Below are positions 1 to 12,300 of a DNA stretch of 40,701 nt, one piece after another. The stretch is taken from NCBI GenBank assembly GCA_029339195.1, contig JAPTJF010000524.1, positions 1 to 40,701 on the forward strand. Reading direction: 5' to 3'. The notes beneath the pieces were generated by a model. That model had not been told where the DNA came from, ran no database searches, and saw only the letters and a program-made list of their open reading frames with translations. The translations under genes were made by a program, and so were the position numbers. Numbering within the stretch: the first letter of the stretch is position 1; every line of letters starts with the position of its first letter. Source of the stretch: Micractinium sp. NFX-FRZ (taxonomy: Eukaryota; Chlorophyta; Trebouxiophyceae; Chlorellales; Chlorellaceae).

Positions 1-438
1 TGGGACTGTGCCACGTGGCTGGTACACCCTGCCACACAAGCAGGCTTTCCCATCGTGTGCACTCATGGAAAGCTGGCATGCGTCGCATGATGCGAGCGAG
101 GCGCAGACAGAATGCACTGAAAACGCTGCTGTGGGGCAGACGCATACATATTCAAGCCTGCCGCATTAGAATCCCGGGCGCCCAAGCTGGCACCAGGTGC
201 ATACCCTCCCCCGAAACTCAATGCAACCGACATTTCCGGCTGGGGCGACGCGGACCGTGCATCGCATTGCCCGCTGTTTGGAATTCTGACATCTCCACTA
301 GTCCGAGAAGCTTGTTTTGATAGCCACCACAGTGGACGGCACAGTGAAGGCACCCCAGTCAGCAGGTTTCGCCATAATTCGCTGCATCGTGATGTATGAT
401 GGCTAACTGGCCTCTCAAGGTGGCGCCGCGTGATTTCT

Positions 439-492
439 GTACTTTATTTGTCATCGATAGGGTGACCGCCGGTACTTTATCTGCCATCGATA
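439..492. repeat. 21-bp imperfect direct repeat, two copies
   Basis: Two copies of a motif beginning GTACTTTAT and ending CATCGATA lie at 439-459 and 472-492, 33 bases apart, with two differences. They are AT-rich against a GC-rich background. Function unknown; they could be paired protein-binding sites or a small duplication. Confidence 0.6.
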
Positions 493-536
493 AGATGTGA
501 TGAATGAGTGGGGTGGCGAACCAAAAAATCTAGAAT

Positions 537-560
537 GGGGGGGGGGGCTGCGCCCCCCCC
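537..560. repeat. G/C inverted repeat
   Basis: A run of 11 G (537-547), then CTGCG, then 8 C. The inner part forms a perfect palindrome of eight G plus C, loop TGC, then G plus eight C. It could form a very stable hairpin. It may be the core of a dispersed palindromic repeat, but only one copy is seen here. Confidence 0.55.
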
Positions 561-1301
561 ACGCCCCACCCCCGCTGTCGAAACGGTACAGTCTGCACAG
601 TCCGCTGCCAGCTGGGGACCGGCATAGGGAAAGGGTTGCAGAAAGGAACCACAAAACTCGCCTGTGCATGATTCCAGCAATCGCAATATCACAATGCACC
701 GGGCAAACTGTACCATCTTGTAGCATGCCACGCATGCCACGGCCACTCACCAGGCCACCCCACTGCCGGTGCTTGCCCGAGGCGCTGCCGCTTGCTGATG
801 TCAGGGCAGGTTTTGTAAAGCACCAGCTAATGTGATCATTGTCAAAAGCTGCCTTGGTGCTTGCCTGACGGTTTGTAGAGGCAAAAGTCCTGTGCCTTTT
901 CCAACACAGCGCGTCTATGTGTCGCCCGGTGGTGCCGGTGGCGGGGCCGCAGCTTGAACCTGTCCACACCCGGGCGAAGCCTCGGCACATGCTCGACAAT
1001 TCCGAAAGTAACGGTGATTGTAATACGCTGCTAGCAGAGAACCGTGTCTCGTGAAAGCGGCGCCCGACAGTCCGATAGGCAGTCCGACAGTCGGCGAGCT
1101 CGAGAACCCAGGTGATACATATAGTAAAGGGCCGGGCGCACCGCGCTGACAGCCGCTGCGCCCTCCAATGCTGCTCCCAAAGGAAGGCCCCTGCCGCCTC
1201 GGCGCTCCCCGCCCCGCCGCCCACCGCCCGCCCGCCTGACCTCCCCCCAATTTCTCCCACTCACACCAGGACCACACGCGCACACGTGCTCAGACACCCA
1301 C

Positions 1302-3344
1302 ATGTGCGGCTCCGCGTCAGTGCGCGACGGCACCACGCTGCTGAGGGAGGCATGCACCCTTGGGGAGGGGGTGTGGGCTCGGTGCGGGGAGCTGGAGGCC
1401 CGCGCCGACAGTGACGACCAGCACACGCAGCTGGCAGGTGCGTGGGGCTTTACCCGGTCATTTGATCTGATCCAGCCGCCGCCTCCTGCAGTGCACAAGT
1501 CCTCAGGCGCTCGGGCTTGCCAGGCGGCCCAGGAGGGGTGGGCACTGCCGACTTCCAGAGGCAGAGCGGCCCGGTTGCAATGGTGTTCAGGCGCGCCCTT
1601 CATCCCGTCTTCGCACCCTCCCTCCACTGAGAGCCACCAGTCAGGCTTGCTCCCCCTGCAGGCGCCCCTCTGAATGCTCGCTGGCTGAGCGAGTCAGACA
1701 GCCTGCTCATCTTCACGGCAACCAAGACGGCATGCCTGCTTGGCTCGGCCACGGGGTGGGGCTTCCTCATCGCCAGGTGCGCCCTGTGGCTCCCCTCCGG
1801 CCCCACCCTACCCTCTGCCTTTTGCCCTGGGGCCTGCTGCATTCAGCAGCCTGCCTCCTGCCACTGTCTCACTGCCACAGCCCAGCAGTCAGGTCACACC
1901 TGTTGACCTGTTGACTAGCACTCTCCCTCCCCCTGGCCCTGCTTGTTGCCCGCTGCCTGCGCCCGCGCCCCCCGCCCCCCCGGCCCCCACCCACCCACCC
2001 ACCCGCAGGCTGCCCAGCGGCCACCCCTCCCTCTTCCGCTGGAGCGCCCCCTGCTTTGTGGGCATCCGCCTGCGCAGCCTGGGGCTCAGCCTGGGGCGGC
2101 AGGCGGTGGAGAGCTTCATGGCGTGCATGACCCCCGAGCTGCGCCACCTGCTGAGCGGGCCGCACAGCGGGCGCAGCGTGCGAGGGCTGGAGGCGGCCCT
2201 CAACTTTGGCGGGCTCGTGCACAAGGCGGATCTCATCGCAGTGCCGGCAGACAGCGTGGGCACGGGTGCGTGTGCAAGCAAATCAAAGCCTGAGCTGGCC
2301 TGGGCTGGGCTGTGGGTGCGCAGGGCGGCAGTGGGCCGAGGCTGGGGCAGCGGCGGCATAGGGCAGAGGTGCTGCGCATGCTGTTGGCAGCAATTGCCAC
2401 TGCACTGCGCTGCTTGCATGCACCCTGTCCCAAAAGCTTGCCCTGCTGGCCCTCATCGTTAAGCTATGGGAGCCGTCGCGCGAGTGCCCCGCCTTTCCCT
2501 TCCCTGTGCAGTGGGCATCAACCACACGAGCGGCTTCCTGCTCGACCTCAGCTTCACCACGGGAGGGCTGCAGGTGGACACCGCCAGGAATGCGCTGGCG
2601 TATGGCGAAGGTGCGTGTAATCTGAAGGCCCGAGCAGGGCAGGGAGCGTCTGCAGGTGGATGCCGCCAGGAAAGCGCTGGCATGCTGGGCCAGCTGAGTG
2701 GCAGCACTGGGCGGTTGGTGCGCATTTGAATTGACTGAGCCGCCCCGCCGTGCGGGTGTTCGTGCAGCCGGAGAGGTAGCAGCCTGACACAGCCGTGCCT
2801 GCCGCCCCTCTCTGCTCCCCACTCGCCCCCCACCATGCAACCCCGTCCCCCGGCTCTCTCTCTCGCAGACAAGACGGCGCTGCAGGTGCTGCACGGCGGG
2901 GTGGAGGCCCCTCGCGAGATGCAGCCATTCTATGGCCTGCTGAACGCCGCCCTTTCCGGGGTGGAGCGAGTGACCCCGCCCGCCCGCGTGTCTGCCAGCC
3001 TGGAGCGCTTCTCCACGGGGCTCGACCCAGACAGGTGGGCAGAGGCATGCATGCATGCACTGCTTTACCTGTCGACTTATGGTGTGTGCGTAGCAACAGC
3101 AGACAAGTTTGTGTGTGAGAGCGCCCTGAGGGGGCGGCTGCTGGGGGCTGGGCAGCCGTTCTGAGCGGGCTGCGTTCACCCAGGCCGGGCAGTGGCAGGC
3201 GTAGCATTTTTGAGCTTGCGAGCCGAGCTCAGACGCCCCTGGTTTTATGACTTCGTCTCCGGCGCTGCTTCCCGCAGGCGCATGGTGCTGGCAAACGGCA
3301 GGGTGGTGCAGGAGGAGGCGCCAGAGCGGGCCAAGGACAAGTGA
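1302..3344 (+). CDS. SYLF-domain (Ysc84/SH3YL1-type) lipid-binding protein
   Basis: Six exons: 1302-1437, 1662-1776, 2009-2265, 2512-2610, 2869-3034, 3278-3344. All introns are GT-AG and the joined frame is open for 279 residues. SYLF domains bind phosphoinositide-rich membranes, and in yeast and animals also actin. The diagnostic pattern is present: a hydrophobic KTACLLGSATGWGFLIAR segment (about residues 65-84), then a W-S-A-P block with G-L-S-L-G, then SGFLLDLSFTTGGLQVD and the terminal QVLHGGVEAPREMQPFY block, matching the usual 'DIL-G-V-PP' end of the family. No SH3 or FYVE partner domain is seen, so this is a stand-alone SYLF protein, likely cytosolic or peripheral at endomembranes. The start is the first in-frame ATG of the first supported exon; an extra upstream exon cannot be excluded. 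Intron 4 carries a decayed copy of the end of exon 4. Confidence 0.85.
2650..2681 (+). repeat. Intronic copy of the exon 4 3' part (SYLF gene)
   Basis: By direct reading, 29 of 32 bases match exon 4 at 2568-2599, 82 bases upstream, starting at CTGCAGGTGGA. The copy lies inside intron 4, has lost the reading frame end and donor, and is not needed for the gene model. Confidence 0.85.
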
Positions 3345-4111
3345 TATGTGCTCAAGTGATGCATGGGGGCAGCTGGCGTCAGCAGGGGTTACGGGCGGCT
3401 GGCTCACCCCCAGCCCAGCCATATGGGTGGTGCAGCAATCACTGGCTGGGCTATGTCAAGGTTGCCACATTGCACAGTCTCCCTGTGTATGTATGTGGCC
3501 CTTCCAGCCGACTGATCCTGCTCCTGTTTCGACTGCATTAGGTGCCCGCTTTTTCACAGCTACTCTCCTGAAACAGCCTCTGTTAACTGCCCACGGCCTG
3601 GCATCACAGCCTTACATAGGGGCAGGTGCCTGCGCGGGGGCTTGCACAAGCAAGAGAGTCTGGAAGCGTGTTCTGAAGACGTGGTCAGCAACAGGAAGTC
3701 TGGGGAGGCTGCCCAAAGCAGCAAGCAGAAGCAGCAGCAATCTCAGACAGCTGCATCAAGAGTGTTGGGTGGGTTTGGTAGAGGTGTGTTGTTTTAGCAG
3801 GCATTCGAAAACAGGGGAATAGGGAGTTAAAGGAATACATACACAGTGTAGAACTGGTGGGAGGGTGAACAAAAGTAGGGGGGGTTGGCAAGCATGTCCT
3901 AAACATGCGTGGCTAGCGCAGCTAAACTCTGGTGGGAACTAACAAACACTGTCACGGTTCGGTAAGTGGGTAGGGGCGCTCACTCTTCACTGGCACTTCA
4001 AGGCTTGTGTATGTGTCGAATCGTACCGCTGCGCACACACTCGAGTGCGCTGCGTCAACAGCTGGCTCACTGGTCAAGGGGCGATGCAATCGGTCTGAGC
4101 TCAAACCTTGC
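3345..4111. other. Convergent spacer: 3' ends of the SYLF and START-like genes
   Basis: The stretch lies between two stop codons facing each other, so it should hold both 3' UTRs. A TTACA at 3612-3616 (TGTAA on the - strand, the usual green algal poly(A) box) could serve the left-going gene, although it is about 500 bases from the stop. I see no gene in it. Confidence 0.5.
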
Positions 4112-7100
4112 TCAGTCCTTGACCGCCGGCGCCCGGCGGCAGCCACCGAAGCAGGACAGCCGGCTGGGCGCGCGCACGCGGTTCTCTGCCCGCTGCATGC
4201 TCGCCATGGCTGTCGCAGCAGCCAGGTCACTGGGCCGCCGCTCCAGCCGGCGGCGCGGGGACCAGCCGGGGGGCAGCGGCGGCGAGGGCGAGCTCGCTGC
4301 AGATGCATGGCCGGCGTCAGCACCTGCACCCACGTGCACCTGTGCTGCCGCGTTGTCCTGCTGCATGTGCCGCTGCTCAAACAGGGCCGCCGCTGCCGCC
4401 TCGCGCGCCGCCACAGCCGTGCCTGTGTCCAGGCTCATTGTCTTGCGGTGGCGGGATGCCATGCTGGTGGACAGCGTGCGAGCCTCCTCCAGCGCAGCGC
4501 TCCCCCTGAACGCGACGCTGGCCGGCGGCCTGCCCGCGGCTGCCTCGCTTGGCAGCATGCTGACGGTGCTCTTGGGGCGTGCAGGGGTGAAGATGGTGGC
4601 CTGCCACACGCTGCTGCCCGCAGCGACCACAGCACGCCGTGGCCCGCTCACCATGCGGCTGCACACCTCCTGCGCCACCCGCGCCAGCGACGCGGCCTGC
4701 GCCTGGCCCACCGCCGCTGGGAGACCGCCACCGCCAGCTCCCAGCCCTGCTGTGCCTCCTGCCGCTGCTCCTCCTGCTGCCAGCCCGCCCAGCGACTCGC
4801 TGGCTGTACTGCTGGCGGCCCCGCTGCTGCCGCTGCGCCGGTGGCGGTGCCCTTCGTGGTGCCGGTGCTCCTCCTCGTGTGCGTCTGCATGCGCATCCGG
4901 CTCCACCCGCAGCCAGCCGCGGCCTGCAAGCAAGGGCGGGGGGGCCAGGGCGCAAGCGACACGGTGTGGGCAGGCGCAGGAGCAGAACTGTGGCCCGCAA
5001 CCGGGGCGAGTGCAGGCGGAAGAAGGCCCAACTGGCCCCGCTCATGCCCTGCAGGCACCAGGGCAATCATGACAGCCGCACACGCTTCTGTCTGTCTAAA
5101 TCTCAGAACCACTCACGCAGCAGGAACAGGGCCACCAAGATGGAAGTTGAGTAGTAAGATGTCTGCATGGCGTCCTCCACAGCGTGCAGAGCGCGCGCCA
5201 CGATGCCGCTGCCCCCGCTGCCCGCCAGCGCCGCCGCTTCCGCCTCATCCCCCCCCTCCAATTCCTGCTCCACCCCGACTGCAGGAGGGGTGAGCGGCCA
5301 GCATACCAAATGTTGAAAGCTTTGCTGAAAATGGCGGGACACAGCGAATCAAAAGGTAACTGAATGATGGGCAGAAAGAGCACACCAGCCATGCAGAGGA
5401 ACCTGGCTGGACAGCCTGGCAACACGGCAATCTCGGACTCTGGAAGGGAGCTGCCGCACGCTGCCAGGACATACACACATGCCGTGCCCCGCAGCTTGTG
5501 CAACAACCCCTCCCTCTGCCCACCTCTTGTTCAAACGGTTCCCTTACCCCCACCCTCGCTCCAGTCCACCCACTTTCAAAGCTACAGGACAAAGCGCTCT
5601 GCTCACCCTCGTCCCAGTAGGTCTCCCACGAGCGGTAGTCCCGGTTGAAGCGGCGCCAGAAGCGGCGGCTGCCCGGCGCCCCCGCCTGCCCGCCCTCCGT
5701 GGTGGGCGTGTCGGTGCTCGTGGCGCTCTCGGTGCTCAGGGTGCGACGGTGGTGCGAGCTGCGCGCCAGCGCCGCCGCCGCCAGGGCCGCCAGCGAGCGC
5801 GGCGGTGAGGGGGCTGCGGCATCCGGGCTGCCCGGCGGCGACGGCAGGCTGGCCGCCCCCTGCTGCGCGCGTTCCGAGGGCGCCTCCTCGGCTTCAGCCA
5901 CGGCGCAGCACACAGCGTCCTGCGCGTCGTAATATTCTGACATGGCAGCGCTGTTCCGCCTCCCCTGGCGAAGCTCCTCCAGCGCTTGCTCCTCGCCGCT
6001 GGCGCCCTCCACAGACGCCCATTGCTGCTTCTCCTCCTCCTCATGCTCCTCCCGCTCCTCCTTCTGCTGCTGTGCTCCAGCTGCTGCGGCGACAAACACA
6101 GCCTCCGCCTCTGCCGCCGCCGCCGCCTGCTGCCGCTGCTGCGCCGCGGCGCGCTGGTGCGCACGCGCCAGCGCCGCAGGGCTATCCTCGCTTGCCTTGC
6201 TGGCGCCCGCCACGGGGCACAGCGCGCTGACCGGGCTGGTGGTGCCATCCTCTGGCAGGGGCTCCTTCAGTATGGCCAGCACCTCGTGGCGGATCCACGA
6301 CACCTCGCACCCCACCGGCGGCCGCCCCACCAGCAGCTGCCGGCCGTCCCCGCTGCGCAGCGCCTCCTCACGGAACAGCTGCCAGCGCCGCACAATCTCG
6401 GGCAGCTTCTTGTACGTCTGCCGGGCAGCGGGAGCAGGGGAAGGAGGGAGAAAAGAGAGGGGAGAAGGGAGTAGATGGTAAGGTACGGGGTGGGGTGGGT
6501 GATCCAGGGGGCAGCAGTGCCGGGAGGCAGCAATGCAGGTCAAACTTTGGCGGCGGCAGCCCACGGTAGTAGGAGCACCAGACAAGCAGCCCAGATGCGG
6601 CACTTCCCCTCTCCCCTGCCCCTCCCTCCCCTCCTTGCCCCGCCTCACGTTCTCCAGGCTGTCCTTCACAATCCCCTCCACGATGCGCCCCACCCCAAAC
6701 ATCTTCACGCGGATGTGGCCCTCCAGGATCTGAGGCAGGGAGGGGAAGGGAGGTGGGCAGGGTGTGCGGCATGCAAGTGGTGGGAGGAATACTTGGGAAG
6801 CTTGAAGAGGGCGGCTTCCAGCACAGCCAGGGCGCAGGCTAATCCCACTGTGCGCCCTGCAGCCATAGTCCAGCCGGCCGCTGCTGGGCAGACCTTGCCT
6901 TGGCCAGCCAGCACTTGCCCAGCAGCCATGCTGTCACTCAACCTGCCCCAACCTGACAGCACAGCTTGCAGCACTCCCAATCCCGCTGCCCGCCACGCGC
7001 CCAGCACGAGCGGGCCTCAACCCGCTTCCCCCTCCCTTGCGCTGTAACCCCTTCCGCCCCCGCCTCCGCCCCTGCGCACCTGTCTGCAGCTGACCCCTGG

Positions 7101-8002
7101 CTCCACCTCCTCTATTGTGAGGGTGAGGCGGATGTCAAGCTTGTCCTTGAGGAACGGGCTCTCCGTGCGCACAAAAATCTGGTACGGCGGCGATGCAATG
7201 TACGCTGGGTTGTATTCACTGCCAGCGGGGGGCAGAAGGGCGCAGGGGCACAGCGCAGGAAGGAGGCAGCGTGAAAGCCTGGAGAGCAAGCCGCTGCGCC
7301 GCCCGCCTCCCAGCGCCCACAGCAGCATCCCTACCTGCTGGCGGCAGCGGCAGGTGGCAGCCGACGGCAGGCAATGCACTCGCAGCAGCTGGCCAGTCAT
7401 GTGCTGACAAGATGCCAGGTGCCGTAAGGAAGCGAGTCCTCACATGATGTCATGGAACTCAAGGTTGGAGGACTGCAGCTGCCCCGCCACCGACTTGGGC
7501 ACCTGCAGAGGCAGCAGGCACGGCAGCCAGCCAGCCGGCCAGTTAGGTCAACAGCAGGCCCTCCCTCCAGCCGGCCGGCCGGTCAGCCAGCTTTTGGCAT
7601 ACACGAGCTGGCATACGTGCGCTGTCCCTCCTGCCTTGCAGCGCTGCCCCGCACTTACCCAGCTGCCAAATTCAGGCTTGGTCACCATCCGCACATAGCT
7701 GCTGGCCCCCTCGTGCCACAGGTCATTGAACTCCAGCTGGCCTATCTTCAGCACCTGCATGTGGGTCTCGGCAGGTGCAGTTCAGGTGAGCGAGCGCAGA
7801 GCACGAGGTGCATGAAGACGGCCGGTCAGAGCAGGCGGACCGGTGCACGGGCAGGTGGGTGCAGGCCAGCAGCAGCTCCGACAGGCAGCAGGCTGCTTGC
7901 CTTCGACAGCAGGCTGCGGAAGGCCGCTGAGTCGCGCTCCAGGAAGTACGTGGGCGCGGGGGCGGGCAGCAGCGCCTCCACCCTGAATGGCTTCGGCGCC
8001 AT
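4112..8002 (-). CDS. START-like (VASt/SRPBCC-type) domain protein with hydrophobic segment
   Basis: Eight exons, reading leftward: 8002-7901, 7754-7659, 7502-7444, 7218-7080, 6729-6649, 6417-5607, 5278-5117, 4923-4112; 753 residues, frame closed throughout. Residues 1 to about 175 look like a START-like fold, a hydrophobic cavity for lipids: an N-terminal strand with YFLERDSAAF, central strands (EYNPAYIASPPYQIFVRTE), then GHIRVKMFGVGRIVEGIVK and a long C-terminal helix ending LPEIVRRW. This layout resembles VASt domains of plant lipid-transfer proteins, but no GRAM domain is present. Residues about 180-430 are Ala/Gln/Glu-rich, probably coiled or disordered. A hydrophobic stretch STSILVALFLL (about 473-483), placed after an acidic region, may anchor it in a membrane, though it is short. 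The tail is Ala/His/Arg-rich. Intron 1 has a GC donor. Family placement is inference; the gene structure is firm. Confidence 0.8.
7755..7900 (-). other. GC-AG intron
   Basis: On the - strand the exon ends TCGAAG and the intron begins GCAAGC, ending ATGCAG. No GT donor keeps the frame: joining at GC gives SLLSK followed by VLKIGQL in phase 0. The flanking AAG|GCAAGC is the strong consensus typical of GC donors. Confidence 0.75.
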
Positions 8003-9356
8003 GGCCACAGCGGCGCCCGAGGCGGCGGCGGCGGCTGTCGCACTGACTGTGGCGCCCCTGCTGGCTCTAAGGTGCGATCTTTAGTCACTGCCTGCAGCGC
8101 AAGCTGCCGGTGTCGGGTGAGGTCCTCGCAAGCGCCGAGGCAGGCTCACGGAGGCGCGGCGGCGCGAGTGCCGGCGAGTAAAACTGCGGCTGCTAAAGCC
8201 AGCGCCTTTGAAAGGGTGGCTCGGATAAGTGGGTCAGAGCTGGCGCTGCATGCTCCAGCTGCCGCCACAGCGGGAGGCAAACGGGTGGCCACTGAAGGCT
8301 GCGTTGCTGATCTGTTTTGGGGAACAGTGGCGTGCACAGGAAGTGGGTCGAATGCCGGTGGGCTTGGGCCCTTTGATTTCTCGTCTTCTCACTGCTTCGC
8401 TGGCAGCGCGCAAGTTGTTTATATCACCCTTGCATCACTTCTTGCCCATTCCAGATCCTGAGTCTAGGACGAGCCGTTGCTCAAGGCCAGACCACCGTCG
8501 ACTTGCCGTCCAAACAGCTTGGGGCCAGGACCAGTCAACCCTGCCGTGCCTTCGACGGCAGTGACGGCATGGCCCAGCTTCTTCACAGACACTGCTTGGA
8601 TCCGCGTATGCTGCTGGCACCGGCATGCAATCCATCTGGTGCATGTCAACTGCCACAATACCAACACCCTTGTGACCAACCGTGGTGCGCTGTTCAAATT
8701 GGGGCAGCTATGCGGCAGCTATGGAGGCCCGCGGAGTAGAATTATCCGCGAGGTTTCCTTGAGTGGGGTGGTGTCGAGGGACACCGGTGGGGCGGGGGGT
8801 GGAGGAGGGGGTGGAGGGGAGGACGAAAAGTGGTGCTGGCAGTTGGTGCACACCACCACTGGGGACGCGTTGTGCGCCCTCAAACCTGCTGATACCGCTG
8901 CTGGCTGCCCAAAGCAGCCCGTAGCAGTGTGATCCCGTCCCCAGGACGTAAACAGGTAGCCCGCCGCTGGCACATCCCCAGATGCAGGCTGGCGGCGGCA
9001 AGCACCTGCAGGCAGCAGAGGCAGGTCTTGGGAATCCCAAGCATGTTCGCATCAGCAGCATGACCAGACCCGCACTGCGCTCAGCCCGAGTGGCTTGACT
9101 AGTGTTACAGAAGCTAATTGCTAGCTAGGTCAGAGTACAGAGAATGCATGTTGAGGAGAATGCAAGGGGCATACAAAGGTGGGTCAAAAGGGTCTGTAGA
9201 AGCAGACACGAGAGCATTACAGAGAGGTAGAAAGGGTAGTAGTGAGCATGTAGGCGGTGCGCTGCAGACGGCCGCTGGGGCAGCACTCGCCACGAGTGGC
9301 CACTGCGAGGCGAGCCCGGGATGCGGGGGGCAGTCAACTGCGCTATTTAAAAAACT
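8003..9356. other. Intergenic: promoter of START-like gene and 3' UTR of RING gene
   Basis: Both flanking genes read leftward. The left part should contain the START-like gene's promoter, the right part the RING gene's 3' UTR. Open frames such as + strand 8477-8932 show no family resemblance and contain a Gly run from simple sequence, so I do not call them. No mobile element recognised. Confidence 0.5.
9105..9109 (-). promoter_or_regulatory. Candidate TGTAA poly(A) signal
   Basis: TTACA on +, so TGTAA in the sense of the RING gene, about 250 bases after its stop. A second box lies at 9217-9221, about 135 bases after the stop. TGTAA is the known poly(A) signal of many green algae; use here is inference. 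Confidence 0.35.
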
Positions 9357-12300
9357 TTAAACAAACAGGCGCTGCCGCCGCGCAATGTCCTTTCGGCACA
9401 TGGGGCAGCGGGTCAGCCGCCGGCTGCAGCGCCGGCAGCAGCAGCAGTGGCCGCAGGGGATGATGACCACCTGCACTGGGCGGCTCATGCACACGGTGCA
9501 GTCCACCATTGCCAGGGGGCCCTCGGGGGTGGGGCCGCAGCTGCCGTGAGCCGGCTTCTCTGGGGCTGCTGGCCCATCCCCAGCCGCGGCTTCAGCTGGT
9601 GCAGGTGGTGATGCAGACACCAGAGGTTCCGCTGTTGCTGGCGCTGGCGCCGAGGGCGGCGCCTCTTCTGCCACTGCTGCCACCGCTGCTGCTGGCGCTG
9701 CAGCTTCCGCTGCCGCCGCTTCGTCCGCTGCCTCTGCCACAGCAGGCTGCAGCGGCTGTTCAGAGTCGCCGCCGGCTGCGCCGCCCTCCCCGTCCTCCGC
9801 TGTTGCCTCCCCAGCTGCATCCACCGCCTGCGCAGCTCCCTCCCCCCCTTCAGCTCCCTCCGCAGCGCCCGCTGCAGGTGCGGAGTCAGCAGTGGTGGCT
9901 CTTTCCAGGCGCTGGATCACGCGGTTCACACGCCGCTCCACCTCCTCCACCTCCACCTCGTCCTCACCATCTGAAGCAGTGTGAGCGGAGCGCGGGCAGG
10001 TTGAGAAGATGGTTTAAGCGGGGGTTGCAACCCAATCCCCCCATTGCAACACTCCCCTGCCCTCAAACCTGCACCCAGCCCAGCCCACTTCACAGCCTGC
10101 CTGCCTGCACCACGCACCCAAGCACTCCCACCAGACCTCAGCGAGCCAGGTTTCCAGTGCCACCTCCGCCGCCACCCTCATTCGGCGCCCACCCACCTGA
10201 GGTGTCTGCAGACCCCACGCTGCCCATGTCATCTGCATCAATGCGGATCAGCAGCGGCTGGCGCTCCTCCCCGTTGCCATCCTCGCTGCCTGCTGCACCG
10301 GGGAGGCCCCGGCAGGACGAGGGACAAGCGCAGGTCAGTTGCTGCAGCTGCTGCTCCTGCCTGCTGCGCTGCAAATCTATGTAACGGCAGCAGCAAGCGG
10401 CAGTACACGCGCGCCTGGGTGCCGCCCCAACAGCACAGCACGCGGGTCGCGGCCCTTCTCGGGCCGATTGGTCTGAACGCTCAGCTGCCCATCCGGCCCG
10501 CCGGCCGGCTGGACCCCCCACCTGGTGAGCCGGTGGCAATGCCCAGCGCCTGCAGCGCGTATCCCGCTGCGATGATGAAGATGCCCGCCAAGGCGCTGGA
10601 GCTGAGCACGATGAGGGCAATGGCCCAGGGAGGGATGGACTTGCCGTTGCTCTGCGTCTGCACTCAATACAACAGAGTATGGGTGGGCGGCGGCAGGTGA
10701 GGGTGCCGAAGGCAAGGGAGCAAATCAGCAGAAGGGGACGGCGGTAGACATGCAGGCACGCAGGAGGTGGCTGCGGCCCCCAGCAGGGCAGAGGAGCATG
10801 CGCGCTGGCCCCCAGGCACCTGCGAGCAGTCGGCACCGGTCCAGCCATCAAAGCACTCGCAATGCCGCATGTTGCACACTCCGTGGCCGGAGCAGCTGTT
10901 TAGATCGTCGCACTGGTTCATGGGGTGAACGGTACCGGATAGGCAGGCCTTGCAGCACTGTGCCGGCCCCACAGGCACCACATGGCCCAGGGGGGATAGC
11001 CTGCACCCGGGGGGAAGCAGCAGCAGGGGCAAGAGAGGTCAGGTGGCGCAGGTGGGGGGCAGAGCGGGACGGCAGCGTGTGCCATGCGGCGGCGGCACAC
11101 CTGGCATCCTGCGCCCCCAGTAAGGCAGCAGCTGTGGCGACATACGGCAGGCACATGCCCCCTTCTCTTCCCCCACCTGCTTTCTCACATTGTTCCATGC
11201 CCACCCGAGGGCGATGGTAGCACCCGGGAAGCGGCACACCGGAGCACAACCTCACCCCCCCAAGCCACCCGCAGACCCACACCATCTGCTGCAACCCAGG
11301 CCGACCCAAAGCCCATGCCCTGCAACAGCCACACCATGCATCCCGGCTAATGAAACGCACACACCCTGCCCACCCACCTGAAGAAGATGTAGCCCAGCAG
11401 CAGCTCGTCGGTGTTGGTGCCCCCACAGTTCACTGGGAAGTCGGGGTCAGTGGAGTCGCGGCAGCCGCACCGCTCTAGCTCCCACGCGTCCCCGTTCTCC
11501 AGCAGCAGCGCCGGGGTGCAGCATTGCGCGGTGTTGATTGGGTAGAACGTGTCTGTTGTCGAGCAGGGGTTGGGTGGGCAGCGGGTTGGGAAACAGCGGC
11601 GGGGGGAGGGTGTGAGCACAGGGTGGGGTGTGTGCACACAAGGGAGCGGACAGCAACCCCGCCCCAGTGCTCCGTGCTGAGCACTGCCAGCTCAGCACTG
11701 CCAGCTCAGCAGAGCTCAGCTCGGCACTGCCAGCTCAGCGCCGCCGTTGTGCTCACCAGGCGTGGAGAATACTTTGATGGCCTCGCTGAACCCCGACACA
11801 AAGCTGCCTGCCCGCTCCTCGCAGCGCGTGGGCAGCACGCGGTCCGTGCTGGCGTGGCAGCCCAGGGAGATGACGGCCAGTGGGGACTGGCCCCCCGGGA
11901 TGCGGCCGCTGGGGTCAGGTGGCAGCTCGTCGGGCAGGCAAGGGCGGCAACAGATGGCCCTGCACGCAGCGGAGTGCCGTGGGGGGGATCAGCGGGCTGG
12001 CGTGCGGGAGGCAGCACAGAAGAGCTGGGGCGAGTGCAGCGCAGCAGGCAGAGCAGAGGGCCGTGCAGCGGCCCAATGTGTAACTGGGCTGCCCCCAGCT
12101 TGCCGTCGCTCGTATATTACACGGCAGCAATCCAGCCGGCAAGCCAAGCTGGCTGCATGCCTGCCAAGGCAAAGGTGCACTGGGCGCGCTCACCTGGACA
12201 GCGGGACGTAGCCGCCCCCGGCCACCCACTGGCCTTGCCGCTCAAATGAGGAGATGAACCAGCCCTCCTGCAGGTGGGGCAGGCAGACGATCTGAGGTGC

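Larger units (their letters stand above)
1..1301. other. Upstream region without a recognisable gene
   Basis: I see no supported gene here. Long open frames exist on both strands (for example - strand 451-1260), but their translations are compositionally odd and resemble no family. The stretch holds a 21-base direct repeat near 439-492 and a G/C palindrome near 537-560. The last few hundred bases should contain the promoter and 5' leader of the SYLF gene starting at 1302. Confidence 0.5.

Noticed and set aside
451..1260. 269-codon open frame on the - strand
   Set aside because: Composition is patchy, no family pattern, runs through the palindrome and simple sequence, and overlaps the likely promoter of the SYLF gene.
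8477..8932. 151-codon open frame on the + strand
   Set aside because: No recognisable domain, Gly run from GGT/GGA simple sequence, no supporting splice partners; treated as intergenic.
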